Origin: Sandaracinus sp964481145
Lineage (GTDB): Bacteria; Myxococcota_A; Polyangia; Polyangiales; Sandaracinaceae
Reading direction: 5' to 3'
Length of the DNA: 64,000 nucleotides
NCBI GenBank assembly: GCA_964481145.1
Contig: CAYZTA010000015.1
Location: 1-64,000, forward strand
Shown here in pieces: positions 1 through 8,494 of this stretch. Numbering within the stretch: the stretch's first letter is position 1; every line of letters starts with the position of its first letter. The notes under the pieces are model-generated. The model had not been told where the DNA came from. It saw nothing but the letters and a program-made list of their open reading frames with translations, and did no database searches. The position numbers and the translations under genes were made by a program.

Positions 1-10
1 CGCTCCGCGT

Positions 11-55
11 CGAACCAGAGTCGGTTTGATCTCCGATCAATGCGACTCTGGTTCG
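11..55. repeat. 13-bp perfect inverted repeat over the 3' end of the HNH gene
   Basis: Arms at 11-23 and 43-55 are exact reverse complements, with a 19-nt loop. The right arm contains the last codons of the minus-strand HNH-like gene, and its stop (37-39) lies in the loop. On the minus strand it would form a terminator-like hairpin without a clear T-run. Positions 35-55 recur exactly at 39760-39780, at the end of an unrelated gene, so this may be a mobile palindromic element that supplies gene ends, not just a terminator. Confidence 0.6.
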
Positions 56-1353
56 TCGTTCGATCCGACTCGTTCCAGATGAGCACTTTGAGTTTGGGCC
101 CAGCGTCTTGCGAGAGCTCTCGAATCGAGCTTTTGAGTATCGACGATTCGACCGTGAAATTCCCCATAGCTTCCACATCGAAGCTCGGGAGCGAGCCAAA
201 TCGAAGAGCTCTCGGGATCAATTCCCAGCCAATTGCGATCGAAGAGACGATGGAGATCGGCGCGCAGGGGCAGCACGTTTTCCGCATACTGGGATGCATC
301 GCCATATTCGGCGTACGAAAGAAGGTGAGCGGCTTCGAGCGCAGCGTGGACGTCGCATCCTGAAATCGGGCAGACCCCGTCCCATCGTTCGAGAATCTCT
401 TTCCGGAGTCCGGCCTGATCGTTTCTAATGGCGACGTCTCGATGTCGCCGCTCGTGTGGACCCACCAAGTCAGGATCATAGATTCGCAATTCCGTGCTGC
501 TCGGTGTGCACAACCAATCTTCGAAAAGAGGCTCGTGGGTGTCGCCATAGGGAGTCTTCTTGCGCGCTGCTTCGGCGACGTGCTCGACGTATCCATCTCT
601 GAGCGCTGGCCAAACCGAGGCGATCATCTCCCTTGGAACGCTCACGATGAAGGGTTTGTCAACGCTCTTATATTGACTTCGCTCGATGTGCACCTCGGAA
701 GGAAGTTCTTGTTGCGGAAGTGTTCGGACAAGAAGCCGAGCTCTCTCTCCGTCAAAGGTCGCGGCCTCTGCAGGACCAATATTCACTCGAACAAATTTTC
801 TTCGCCAATGAACGGTCACGCTGACTGAAGCCTCTGACTGTGCACGAGCGTGCTCGATGCAAAATCGCGCCGCCGAAACAAGACCGTGATCGCGGAGGAG
901 CAGATGGATCCAATCAGGTGCTCGTGTTCGATGAGTCCATTCCTCCTCGAGCGCATCAGCCTCTTCGACACTCAATGGAAATGTCGTTGCCTGCGCAAAC
1001 CGCCAAATACTCAGATTGCGCAGGATCGGATGCTCTCGAAACCGATCTGCATGGAGCATCCGATGACTCGGTTCGAGCTCGAGCTCGACATGGCCATCAT
1101 GCGCCGGCCATGCGACTCGTCCGAATGCCACGACACCTCGCGCCCCTCGACCTGAGCCCGCAGCACGCCATAAGAACGCGCGCGAGCCCTGAATGATGTG
1201 CTGAGCGTGGCGGGGTGGATCCACACGCCATCGATGTGTTCCTCCAGCACGAGCGCGTTCATCCATTTGCTCGCGATCGGGGTTTCCTTGAAAGATCCAG
1301 CCTCGTGCTTGGTTCGTGGCATCGTCCAGCATCTCATCGATCATTCGACCCAT
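37..1353 (-). CDS. HNH endonuclease domain protein
   Basis: Protein of about 438 residues. The C-terminal third carries an HNH-type nuclease fold: a Cys-containing segment (GVCPISGC), then ALEAAHLLSYAEYGD with the central His, then NVLPLRADLHRLFDRNWLGID with the third conserved His/Asn region. This layout matches the HNH_2 group, often found in restriction-like or orphan nucleases. The N-terminal two thirds match no family I recognise and could be a DNA-recognition module. No methyltransferase or other defence gene is adjacent, so a defence role is unproven. I chose the ATG at 1353; the same frame opens with a GTG at 1380 and no site has a good ribosome binding site. The last residues (EPESH) are identical to the end of the unrelated DsbA-like protein at 39762. 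Confidence 0.75.
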   Translation of the reverse strand: MGRMIDEMLDDATNQARGWIFQGNPDREQMDERARAGGTHRWRVDPPRHAQHIIQGSRAFLWRAAGSGRGARGVVAFGRVAWPAHDGHVELELEPSHRMLHADRFREHPILRNLSIWRFAQATTFPLSVEEADALEEEWTHRTRAPDWIHLLLRDHGLVSAARFCIEHARAQSEASVSVTVHWRRKFVRVNIGPAEAATFDGERARLLVRTLPQQELPSEVHIERSQYKSVDKPFIVSVPREMIASVWPALRDGYVEHVAEAARKKTPYGDTHEPLFEDWLCTPSSTELRIYDPDLVGPHERRHRDVAIRNDQAGLRKEILERWDGVCPISGCDVHAALEAAHLLSYAEYGDASQYAENVLPLRADLHRLFDRNWLGIDPESSSIWLAPELRCGSYGEFHGRIVDTQKLDSRALARRWAQTQSAHLERVGSNDEPESH

Positions 1354-1500
1354 GGCGGTGCTGGCTTGAGACCCATCCACATACGGGACTTACCGTCGAT
1401 CTCGTGAAGCACTGGACAAAATCGCTAAAAAGCGGCGAATCTAGAGGCCTCCGTCGTGCGCGGCCGCGCATGTCGAACTCGTGTGTTCTGGAGGCTTCGA

Positions 1501-4500
1501 ATGGCTGGCCTTTTTCGTCACGCCCGGGCATTGGCCCTTGCTGCGTTCGTCGCGATTTCGTTCACGTTCGTCTTGGCGGCGGATGTGCACGCGACCGTGG
1601 TTCAAGTGGATGGAACCATCGTGCCTGTGCCGGTCGTGCCAGGCAATTGCGAGGGCGATCTCCAAATCTGTTTGAACAACGAAGAAGGTGTGGCGCCTCC
1701 AGCCGTGAATGCGATCCACGCGATCATCGATGCAGCTCAGCTGCCCGAGATCTTCCTCCCCAACACAACCATGCCGGTGATCTTCAAAGACATCGGCGAA
1801 GGTGCTGGTTACGAAAATAGCTTTGGCTATTACAACGTCGGCGACGACCCGACTGTCACAGCGAATCTAAGGCCCATCATGGGTTGCGGTGCGCCGGCCA
1901 GCGCACACGCGAACGAAGTTCCGAATTACGCGGTCAACGCCGAACCAGGAACCACGGTTTCGGTCGATTTCGCCGTCGAGCATACCTCCGGGCGCTATCG
2001 CGGAGGTTTCATCGCGTTCTATCTGATCACGCCGGAAGGTGGCTCGAGCGCGGACAACTGTGGCGATTTCGTCAACGGCAGCGATGGCATCTCGCTCTTC
2101 GGTCGGGCCTACTTCACCCAACGCGACTACAACAACGACGGAGACTTCGTTCATCACCTCGTCTATCAATCGCGCATCACGCCGAACCGGTTCTATTTCG
2201 GATTCGAAGATCTCTTCCGCGGCGGAGACAACGACTACGAAGACATGGCGATCCAGGTGACGGGGTTGACGCCCCCTTGCGTGCCTGGCGTCGAGGTGTG
2301 CAACGGTCGAGACGACGATTGCGATGGTCTCATCGATGGGGCAGATCCTTCGATCTCCGACGTCGGAAACGACTGCTCGTGCGATGGCGTGGGGTTGACT
2401 TGCGAAGGCGGCGCGCGTCAGGGCGTGTGTCGAACAGGTGCGACTGCATGCGTCGCCGGCGGACTCGTGTGTCGGTCCAGCGTCAGCCCCACCACCGAGA
2501 CTTGCAATGCGCTCGATGACAACTGCGATGGTGCTGTCGACAACGCGACCGTCGGCTCGGGAGTCGCTTGCGACGGGCCCGATGCGGATCTGTGCCTCGA
2601 AGGCGTGACCGTTTGTACGGCAGGCGCGATGACGTGCAGCGATGCGACCGGCGCAAATATCGAGATTTGTGATGGAATCGATCAAGATTGTGATGGACGA
2701 ATCGACGAGATGGTGGCCGGTGTAGGCGCGGCGTGTGATGGGCCCGATGGGGATTCTTGCCAAGAGGGGGTGATCGCTTGCACGTCAGGAGCGCTCACTT
2801 GCACCGACGCGACGGACACGAGCTTCGAACTCTGCAACGGCGTGGATGACGACTGCGATGGGGTGATCGACGATTCACCTAACGATGTGGGCGTGGCTTG
2901 CACCGCCGGCGTGGGGCTCTGCGCGCGATCAGGGGCGACGGCATGCGTGGCGGGCGCGCCGCGATGCAATGCGATCCCCGCAACGCCACAGGCCGAACGT
3001 TGCAATGCATTCGATGATGATTGCGATGGATCGGTCGACGAAGATTATCGTTTGGGCGAGAGCTGCGTGGCCCCGGGGGCCTGTGGCGTGGGTATGCTCG
3101 AATGCGCGGGCCCGACGAGCACGCGGTGTTCGAGCGCACCAGGTGGTTCCATGAGCGGAGCCAATGCCGAGACGTGCAATGGCATCGATGACGATTGCGA
3201 CGGAACGATCGACGAGGGGCTCACCGATCTCGGTGCTTGCGGGAGCCATGTCGGCGAATGTGCAGAAGGACGGCTCCGTTGCCTCGCTGCGATGCCGACG
3301 TGCGTGGGCGGCGTGGGCCCCACCCCGGAGACATGCGACGCGCATGATAACGATTGCGATGGAAGAACGGACGAAACACCCGTCGACGAAGGCGATCGCT
3401 GCGGAATCGATACTGGTGAGTGCTCTGCGGGCACGGAGCAATGTGTCTCGGGTGCGCTCGTCTGCACGGGCGCTACGGGGCCGACCGACGAGCTCTGCAA
3501 CGCGCTCGACGACGACTGTGATGCCATCACCGATGAAACACCGAGGGATGGTGGCGCAGCATGTGGGACGACGGATGAAGGGACGTGTGAGTTCGGCGGG
3601 ACCATTTGTGTGAGCGGCGGTTGGGTCTGCGCCGGTGCGATCGAGCCGAGCTTCGAAACATGCAATGGACTCGACGACGATTGCGATGGAAGGACGGACG
3701 AAGATCCTGTAGGCGTGGGCCGGGTCTGTGGTTCGTCCATGGGGTCTTGCACACCGGGAGTCACGGCGTGTGTCGAGGGCGCGGTCGTGTGCAGTGGTTC
3801 GAGCGGTGGGACGCCCGAGGTCTGCAATGGCATCGACGATGACTGCAACAACATCATCGACGACTCGCCGAGCGATGAAGGTGGAAGTTGTGGGATGGGG
3901 GAAGGTGTCTGCGAAGAAGGCGCGCTGCGCTGCATCGCGGGCGCGCTTCAATGCGTGGGGGGCGTGTTGCCTGGCACCGAGGTGTGCAACGGCCTCGATG
4001 ACGATTGCGATGGCGTCATCGATGACGGAGATCTTTGTGAGGGCGGTATTTGCATCGCCGCGCGATGTTCTCTGCCGTGCCAAGAGACGGAGTTCGGCGA
4101 GCTCTGTCCAACGGGCCAAACGTGCGTGGATCATCACTGCGTCGAAGACGCGTGCTTCGGGGTGGTTTGTACGCCCAGCACGGATGGTTCGCGCAATGTT
4201 TGTCGCGACGGGACTTGTATTCCCGCCTGCGAGGCCTTCGAATGCGCGGCACCCAACGTATGTCGGCGCACGGATGGCGCATGCGTCGGCAACAACTGCA
4301 TCTTCCTGCCTTATCTCTGCGATGAAGATCAGGTCTGTGTCGCCGCAGAATGCGTGGATGATCCTTGCCGTGACGTGACGTGCGGTGAGCGTGAGTTCTG
4401 TCGGGGCGGCGAGTGCATCGGGAGTTGTGCCGGCGTGCGGTGTGGCGCAGACGAGATCTGCGAAGGAGGCACGTGCGCATCGCTCGGTTGTGAGCCCAGA

Positions 4501-7500
4501 TGCGGCTCGGGACGCGTGTGCGACACTCATCATGAGTGCGTCGATGACCCTTGCCGATCGCGAGGATGTCCTGCCGGTGAGGTATGCGACTCGAGGGCCG
4601 GCGGATGCATCGATGATGTTTGCCGCAACATCGATTGCCCGAGTGATGAGGTGTGCCGGCTCGGCGAATGTTACGCGCCCTCCGATCTCATGCCGGATCC
4701 TGGAACGAGGTTCGATGGAGGCGTCAACGAATCACGCCTCGACGTGCTCGCGGCGGGCGGGGGTGGCATGTGCAGCGTCTCGGTCGGACGAGGGCATCGC
4801 TCGCTGCCGATATGGGCGCTCGCCCTGTCTTTCGGTCTCTTGGCGATCATCCGCAAGCGACGAGGTCTCATCGTCTTGCTTGCGTTGTCGATCGGAGGGT
4901 GTGAAGTCGATCCTTACTGTCTCTCCAACTGCGACTCCGGAAGCACCGATATCGATGCCGGCACGCCGACCGATGGCGGCACGAGTGACGCACGTCGCCG
5001 GCGCGATGCTTGCGCATTCGGAGCGGAAGAAGAATGCAACGAGGAAGACGATGACTGCGATGGGCTCGTCGATGAAGGAATCGATTTGACCCGCGACTCA
5101 CGTCATTGCGGATCGTGCGCAACCACCTGTGAACGGATGGGTGCTCAGACGGAATGCAACGATGGAACGTGTGGATTCCTCGAATGCTTTGGTGGCTTCG
5201 TCGATTTGAACGGAGACACCGAAGGTGCATTCGAGGACACCGACGGGTGTGAGTATCGTTGTTATCAATCGAACGGCGGACTCGAGGCCTGCGATGAAAT
5301 CGACAATGACTGTGATGGTCGTGTCGACGAAGATTTCGATTTCGCCGATGACGAGGCGAACTGCGGGCGTTGCGGCCGGGTATGCTCGTTTTTCAGGGTG
5401 ATGGAAGCCACATGCATGGCCGGGACGTGTGGGTTTGATCCTCTGACCGATTGCGAGCCTGGATACATCGACACCAATGGCATGCAAGCCGATGGTTGCG
5501 AAGTCGAATGCACCCCCACGGGAGATGAGCTTTGTGATGGTCTCGACAACGATTGCGATTCTCATATCGACGAAGATTTCACGCTCGAGACCAACCCCAT
5601 GAGCTGTGGCCGTTGCGGGCACGTGTGTTCGTTCCCTCATGCGACGGCGCGGTGCGCGTCGGGCATCTGCAACTTCGATCCCATGACCGATTGCGAACCC
5701 GGCTTCAGTGATCATGACGGAGTGCAGCTCAATGGGTGCGAATATCCATGCACTCCCACATCGGACCCTCGAGAGATCTGTGATGGAATCGACAATGACT
5801 GCAATGGCCGTGTCGATGGACCGACCGTGGACTCTGGTGGCGCGTGCAATCGAGCCCCAGGTGGCGCGGCGAGGGGGGTTTGCACCGACTCCGGAACGCG
5901 GGCGTGTGTGGGCGGAACGCTCGTATGCACGGGCGCCATCGAACCCACGACAGAGCGTTGCAATGGGCTCGATGACGATTGCGATGGCACGAGTGATGAA
6001 GCTCCTTCGGATGTCGGTCGCGTTTGCATGGCGCCCGTGGGCGCGTGCACGGCTGGATTTACGACGTGCAACACGGGGACACTTTCTTGTGTGCGCGCGG
6101 TGGGACCCACGGAGGAAGTGTGCAATGGGCTCGATGACGATTGCGATGGAACCATCGACGAAAGTCCCACCGATCCGACGATCGGCATGACATGCGGGAT
6201 CGATACGGGAGAGTGCTCGAGCGGAACCTGGACTTGTTCGAGCGGTGCGCTCGTATGCGCGGGCAGCGTCGGTCCTTCGCTCGAGGTGTGCAATGGGCTC
6301 GATGATGACTGCGATGGCATGAGTGACGACGATCCGATCGACGTCGGCGGGCCGTGCGGATCATCCGTGGGCGCATGTGTCCCCGGCAGCACGAGCTGCG
6401 TCGGGGGAGCGTTCGTGTGCACTGGGGGCGTTTCAGCGGGCATCGAGACTTGCAATGGCATCGATGACGACTGCGATGGGACGACGGACGAGGCGCTGGT
6501 TCGTTCGTGCTATTCGGGGCCGACCGGAACGATCGGTGGTTCGCGGGTTTGTCGTGCTGGAACGCAAACCTGCATCGCCGGTGTGTTTGGCGCGTGCGCA
6601 GGTGAAATCATTCCCACCGTCGAGACGTGCGATGCACGAGACGAAGATTGCGACGGACGGGTCGACGAGAACATCACCCGCGCTTGTTACACCGGTGCAC
6701 CGAGCACGAATGGAGTCGGCATTTGTCACGGTGGCGTCCAAATGTGCAATCCGACGACGGGCACCTTCTCGATGACCTGTTCGGGGCAGGTGATTCCGGG
6801 CGCTGAGACGTGTGATTCTCGAGACGAAGATTGCGACGGACGGGTCGATGAAGCGACCGGTGGCGGTCCTCTCGTCCGCAGTTGTTATGGAGGGACAGCC
6901 GGGACGGCAGGTGTCGGCACGTGCAGCGCAGGCACTCAGACCTGCGTGTTCGGGGCATACGATCCTGTGTGCAGTGGTGAAGTGGTCGACACCGTCGAAC
7001 GCTGCGGCGATTTGCTCGACACCGACTGTGACTCGCTCTCCGATGCGGCCGAAGGGTGCATGAATGCTGGGACCGAGCTTCGGATCGACACGGGCACTGC
7101 GCTCGGAGACAGTCACTCGTATTCTGTGCAGCTCGCGTCAGGCGGCTCGCCTCTGGGCAGTCACATCTACGCCACGTGGGTCGACAAGCGGCATGGCGCA
7201 AGTACGGCGGTCATCTATTTCTCTCGTTCCACCGACGGTGGCGCGACGTTCAGTACACCTCAGTCACTCAGCTCGACCTCGGACCGCGCCGTCGAGCCGC
7301 GGATCGCGGTCGGTCGGAATGGATCGAATGACGTGATTCACATCGCGTTTCAAGCCGTCAGTGGCGGCGTTCGCAACGTCTACGTGATGACATCCGCCGA
7401 TTCGGGGATGACGTTCGGCGCAAGCTCGCAAGCCGATGGCGGCGGAAGCACCGACAATTTCAAGCACGCGATCGCGACGAGCACGAACGGCGAGCGAGTC

Positions 7501-8475
7501 GTCGTGGCGTGGGAGGAGCTCAACACAGGCACGCTCGGGCGGCGTGTCATGTCGCGCGCCAGCACCGACTCGGGAGCATCCTGGGGCGGCGTGCGTCTCG
7601 TTTCGGTCCATGGTGGGACGACGCCGAATGCGGGTAAGCCGGTGGTCGCAGTGACTTCGACGGGTCGCTTCGTGTTCGTCTTTAGACAAGCACGTCCAGA
7701 AGCGATGCCAGCGCGAACGACCTTCGACATCTACGCAAACTACAGCGACACGAGGTCGGCGCCCCTCATGACGAGCACCGAAGTGCGACTCGATGGCGAC
7801 ACACTCAACCGACGTGCGAGTGACGAGCTGCGCATCGCGCAGGACGGAACGCGTGTGTACGTCGTGTGGAATGACGTCTCGACGATCGCCGGCGGTGGCG
7901 CCGATATCATGTTTGCGCGAACGACCAATGACGCTGTGGCATGGAGCACGGAGCGTATTCTCGATGACGCTCCCATGGAGGTGTCGAGCAGCCATCAGCC
8001 CACGATCGCGATCGATCCGAGGACCTCGAGCGCGACCGATGATCGAGTGTTCGTCGCCTGGGTGGATACCCGGGATGGCACGCAGATATTCACGTCGCGC
8101 TCCCTCGACAGCGGGGCGAGCTTCAGCGCCCCGGTGCGCGCTTCCCAGCAAATGAATGGTCCCGTGCTCGGCGTGAACGATTCACCGGCCATCACGTTCG
8201 GTGGAGACAATTCGGTCATCATCGCATACGTCAATGACGCGGACGGCTCGAACACCTATCGACGTATACGAGCGGCCGTGAGCATCGATGCGGGTGCCGT
8301 GTGGCAAGTCACCGATCCGGTCCTCGATCAGGGCGGCGGAGAGGCCGACTATCCAGCCATCGCACGCGCGACTGGCAGCGCGCCGACGTTTCTGGGCGCG
8401 GTGATCTCGTGGGTGGATTTCCGGAGCGCGAGCAGAACTCACGGAGATATCTACCGCGCACGTGTCGGTCGATAG
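1501..8475 (+). CDS. Giant MopE-repeat surface protein, apparent in-frame fusion of two proteins
   Basis: About 2324 residues. An ATG at 1501 follows a GGAGG site and opens a Sec signal peptide (MAGLFRHARALALAAF...). Residues of roughly 60-260 resemble DUF4114 (FGFEDLFRGGDNDYEDM). About a dozen MopE-type repeats follow, each with a CNGxDDDCDGxxDE motif, a putative metal-binding repeat typical of myxobacterial secreted proteins. A Cys-rich EGF-like stretch leads to a MYXO-CTERM-like tail: Cys near residue 1091, a hydrophobic helix and RKRR. Instead of stopping, the frame runs into a lipoprotein-like signal (GLIVLLALSIGGC, Cys near 1134), then more MopE repeats and a C-terminal beta-propeller with Asp-box motifs (STDGGATFS, STDSGASWG, SLDSGASFS) like sialidase/BNR repeats. 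Probably two cell-surface proteins joined by loss of a stop codon, or a second start inside. Ends 19 bp from the convergent oxidase gene. Confidence 0.85.
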   Translation: MAGLFRHARALALAAFVAISFTFVLAADVHATVVQVDGTIVPVPVVPGNCEGDLQICLNNEEGVAPPAVNAIHAIIDAAQLPEIFLPNTTMPVIFKDIGEGAGYENSFGYYNVGDDPTVTANLRPIMGCGAPASAHANEVPNYAVNAEPGTTVSVDFAVEHTSGRYRGGFIAFYLITPEGGSSADNCGDFVNGSDGISLFGRAYFTQRDYNNDGDFVHHLVYQSRITPNRFYFGFEDLFRGGDNDYEDMAIQVTGLTPPCVPGVEVCNGRDDDCDGLIDGADPSISDVGNDCSCDGVGLTCEGGARQGVCRTGATACVAGGLVCRSSVSPTTETCNALDDNCDGAVDNATVGSGVACDGPDADLCLEGVTVCTAGAMTCSDATGANIEICDGIDQDCDGRIDEMVAGVGAACDGPDGDSCQEGVIACTSGALTCTDATDTSFELCNGVDDDCDGVIDDSPNDVGVACTAGVGLCARSGATACVAGAPRCNAIPATPQAERCNAFDDDCDGSVDEDYRLGESCVAPGACGVGMLECAGPTSTRCSSAPGGSMSGANAETCNGIDDDCDGTIDEGLTDLGACGSHVGECAEGRLRCLAAMPTCVGGVGPTPETCDAHDNDCDGRTDETPVDEGDRCGIDTGECSAGTEQCVSGALVCTGATGPTDELCNALDDDCDAITDETPRDGGAACGTTDEGTCEFGGTICVSGGWVCAGAIEPSFETCNGLDDDCDGRTDEDPVGVGRVCGSSMGSCTPGVTACVEGAVVCSGSSGGTPEVCNGIDDDCNNIIDDSPSDEGGSCGMGEGVCEEGALRCIAGALQCVGGVLPGTEVCNGLDDDCDGVIDDGDLCEGGICIAARCSLPCQETEFGELCPTGQTCVDHHCVEDACFGVVCTPSTDGSRNVCRDGTCIPACEAFECAAPNVCRRTDGACVGNNCIFLPYLCDEDQVCVAAECVDDPCRDVTCGEREFCRGGECIGSCAGVRCGADEICEGGTCASLGCEPRCGSGRVCDTHHECVDDPCRSRGCPAGEVCDSRAGGCIDDVCRNIDCPSDEVCRLGECYAPSDLMPDPGTRFDGGVNESRLDVLAAGGGGMCSVSVGRGHRSLPIWALALSFGLLAIIRKRRGLIVLLALSIGGCEVDPYCLSNCDSGSTDIDAGTPTDGGTSDARRRRDACAFGAEEECNEEDDDCDGLVDEGIDLTRDSRHCGSCATTCERMGAQTECNDGTCGFLECFGGFVDLNGDTEGAFEDTDGCEYRCYQSNGGLEACDEIDNDCDGRVDEDFDFADDEANCGRCGRVCSFFRVMEATCMAGTCGFDPLTDCEPGYIDTNGMQADGCEVECTPTGDELCDGLDNDCDSHIDEDFTLETNPMSCGRCGHVCSFPHATARCASGICNFDPMTDCEPGFSDHDGVQLNGCEYPCTPTSDPREICDGIDNDCNGRVDGPTVDSGGACNRAPGGAARGVCTDSGTRACVGGTLVCTGAIEPTTERCNGLDDDCDGTSDEAPSDVGRVCMAPVGACTAGFTTCNTGTLSCVRAVGPTEEVCNGLDDDCDGTIDESPTDPTIGMTCGIDTGECSSGTWTCSSGALVCAGSVGPSLEVCNGLDDDCDGMSDDDPIDVGGPCGSSVGACVPGSTSCVGGAFVCTGGVSAGIETCNGIDDDCDGTTDEALVRSCYSGPTGTIGGSRVCRAGTQTCIAGVFGACAGEIIPTVETCDARDEDCDGRVDENITRACYTGAPSTNGVGICHGGVQMCNPTTGTFSMTCSGQVIPGAETCDSRDEDCDGRVDEATGGGPLVRSCYGGTAGTAGVGTCSAGTQTCVFGAYDPVCSGEVVDTVERCGDLLDTDCDSLSDAAEGCMNAGTELRIDTGTALGDSHSYSVQLASGGSPLGSHIYATWVDKRHGASTAVIYFSRSTDGGATFSTPQSLSSTSDRAVEPRIAVGRNGSNDVIHIAFQAVSGGVRNVYVMTSADSGMTFGASSQADGGGSTDNFKHAIATSTNGERVVVAWEELNTGTLGRRVMSRASTDSGASWGGVRLVSVHGGTTPNAGKPVVAVTSTGRFVFVFRQARPEAMPARTTFDIYANYSDTRSAPLMTSTEVRLDGDTLNRRASDELRIAQDGTRVYVVWNDVSTIAGGGADIMFARTTNDAVAWSTERILDDAPMEVSSSHQPTIAIDPRTSSATDDRVFVAWVDTRDGTQIFTSRSLDSGASFSAPVRASQQMNGPVLGVNDSPAITFGGDNSVIIAYVNDADGSNTYRRIRAAVSIDAGAVWQVTDPVLDQGGGEADYPAIARATGSAPTFLGAVISWVDFRSASRTHGDIYRARVGR
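4771..4902 (+). other. MYXO-CTERM-like tail directly joined to a lipobox, no stop between
   Basis: The codon at 4771 is the Cys of a C-terminal sorting-like tripartite signal (Cys, about 16-residue hydrophobic helix, RKRR). The codon at 4900 is the Cys of a lipobox (LSIGGC), 43 residues later in the same frame. A TTG at 4840 could start a separate lipoprotein whose positively charged n-region would be the RKRR of the upstream tail. No stop codon lies between the two signals. Confidence 0.7.
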
Positions 8476-8494
8476 TTTGGGAGAGAGGGAACCA

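Noticed and set aside
2929..4533. 534-codon open frame on the minus strand inside the MopE-repeat gene
   Set aside because: The repeated CDGxDDDCDG codons create a periodic open frame on the other strand; the translation is low complexity.
2280..7050. Regular spaced repeats considered as a CRISPR array
   Set aside because: They are protein-coding MopE repeats of about 105-130 bp with codon-level variation, not short identical repeats with unique spacers.
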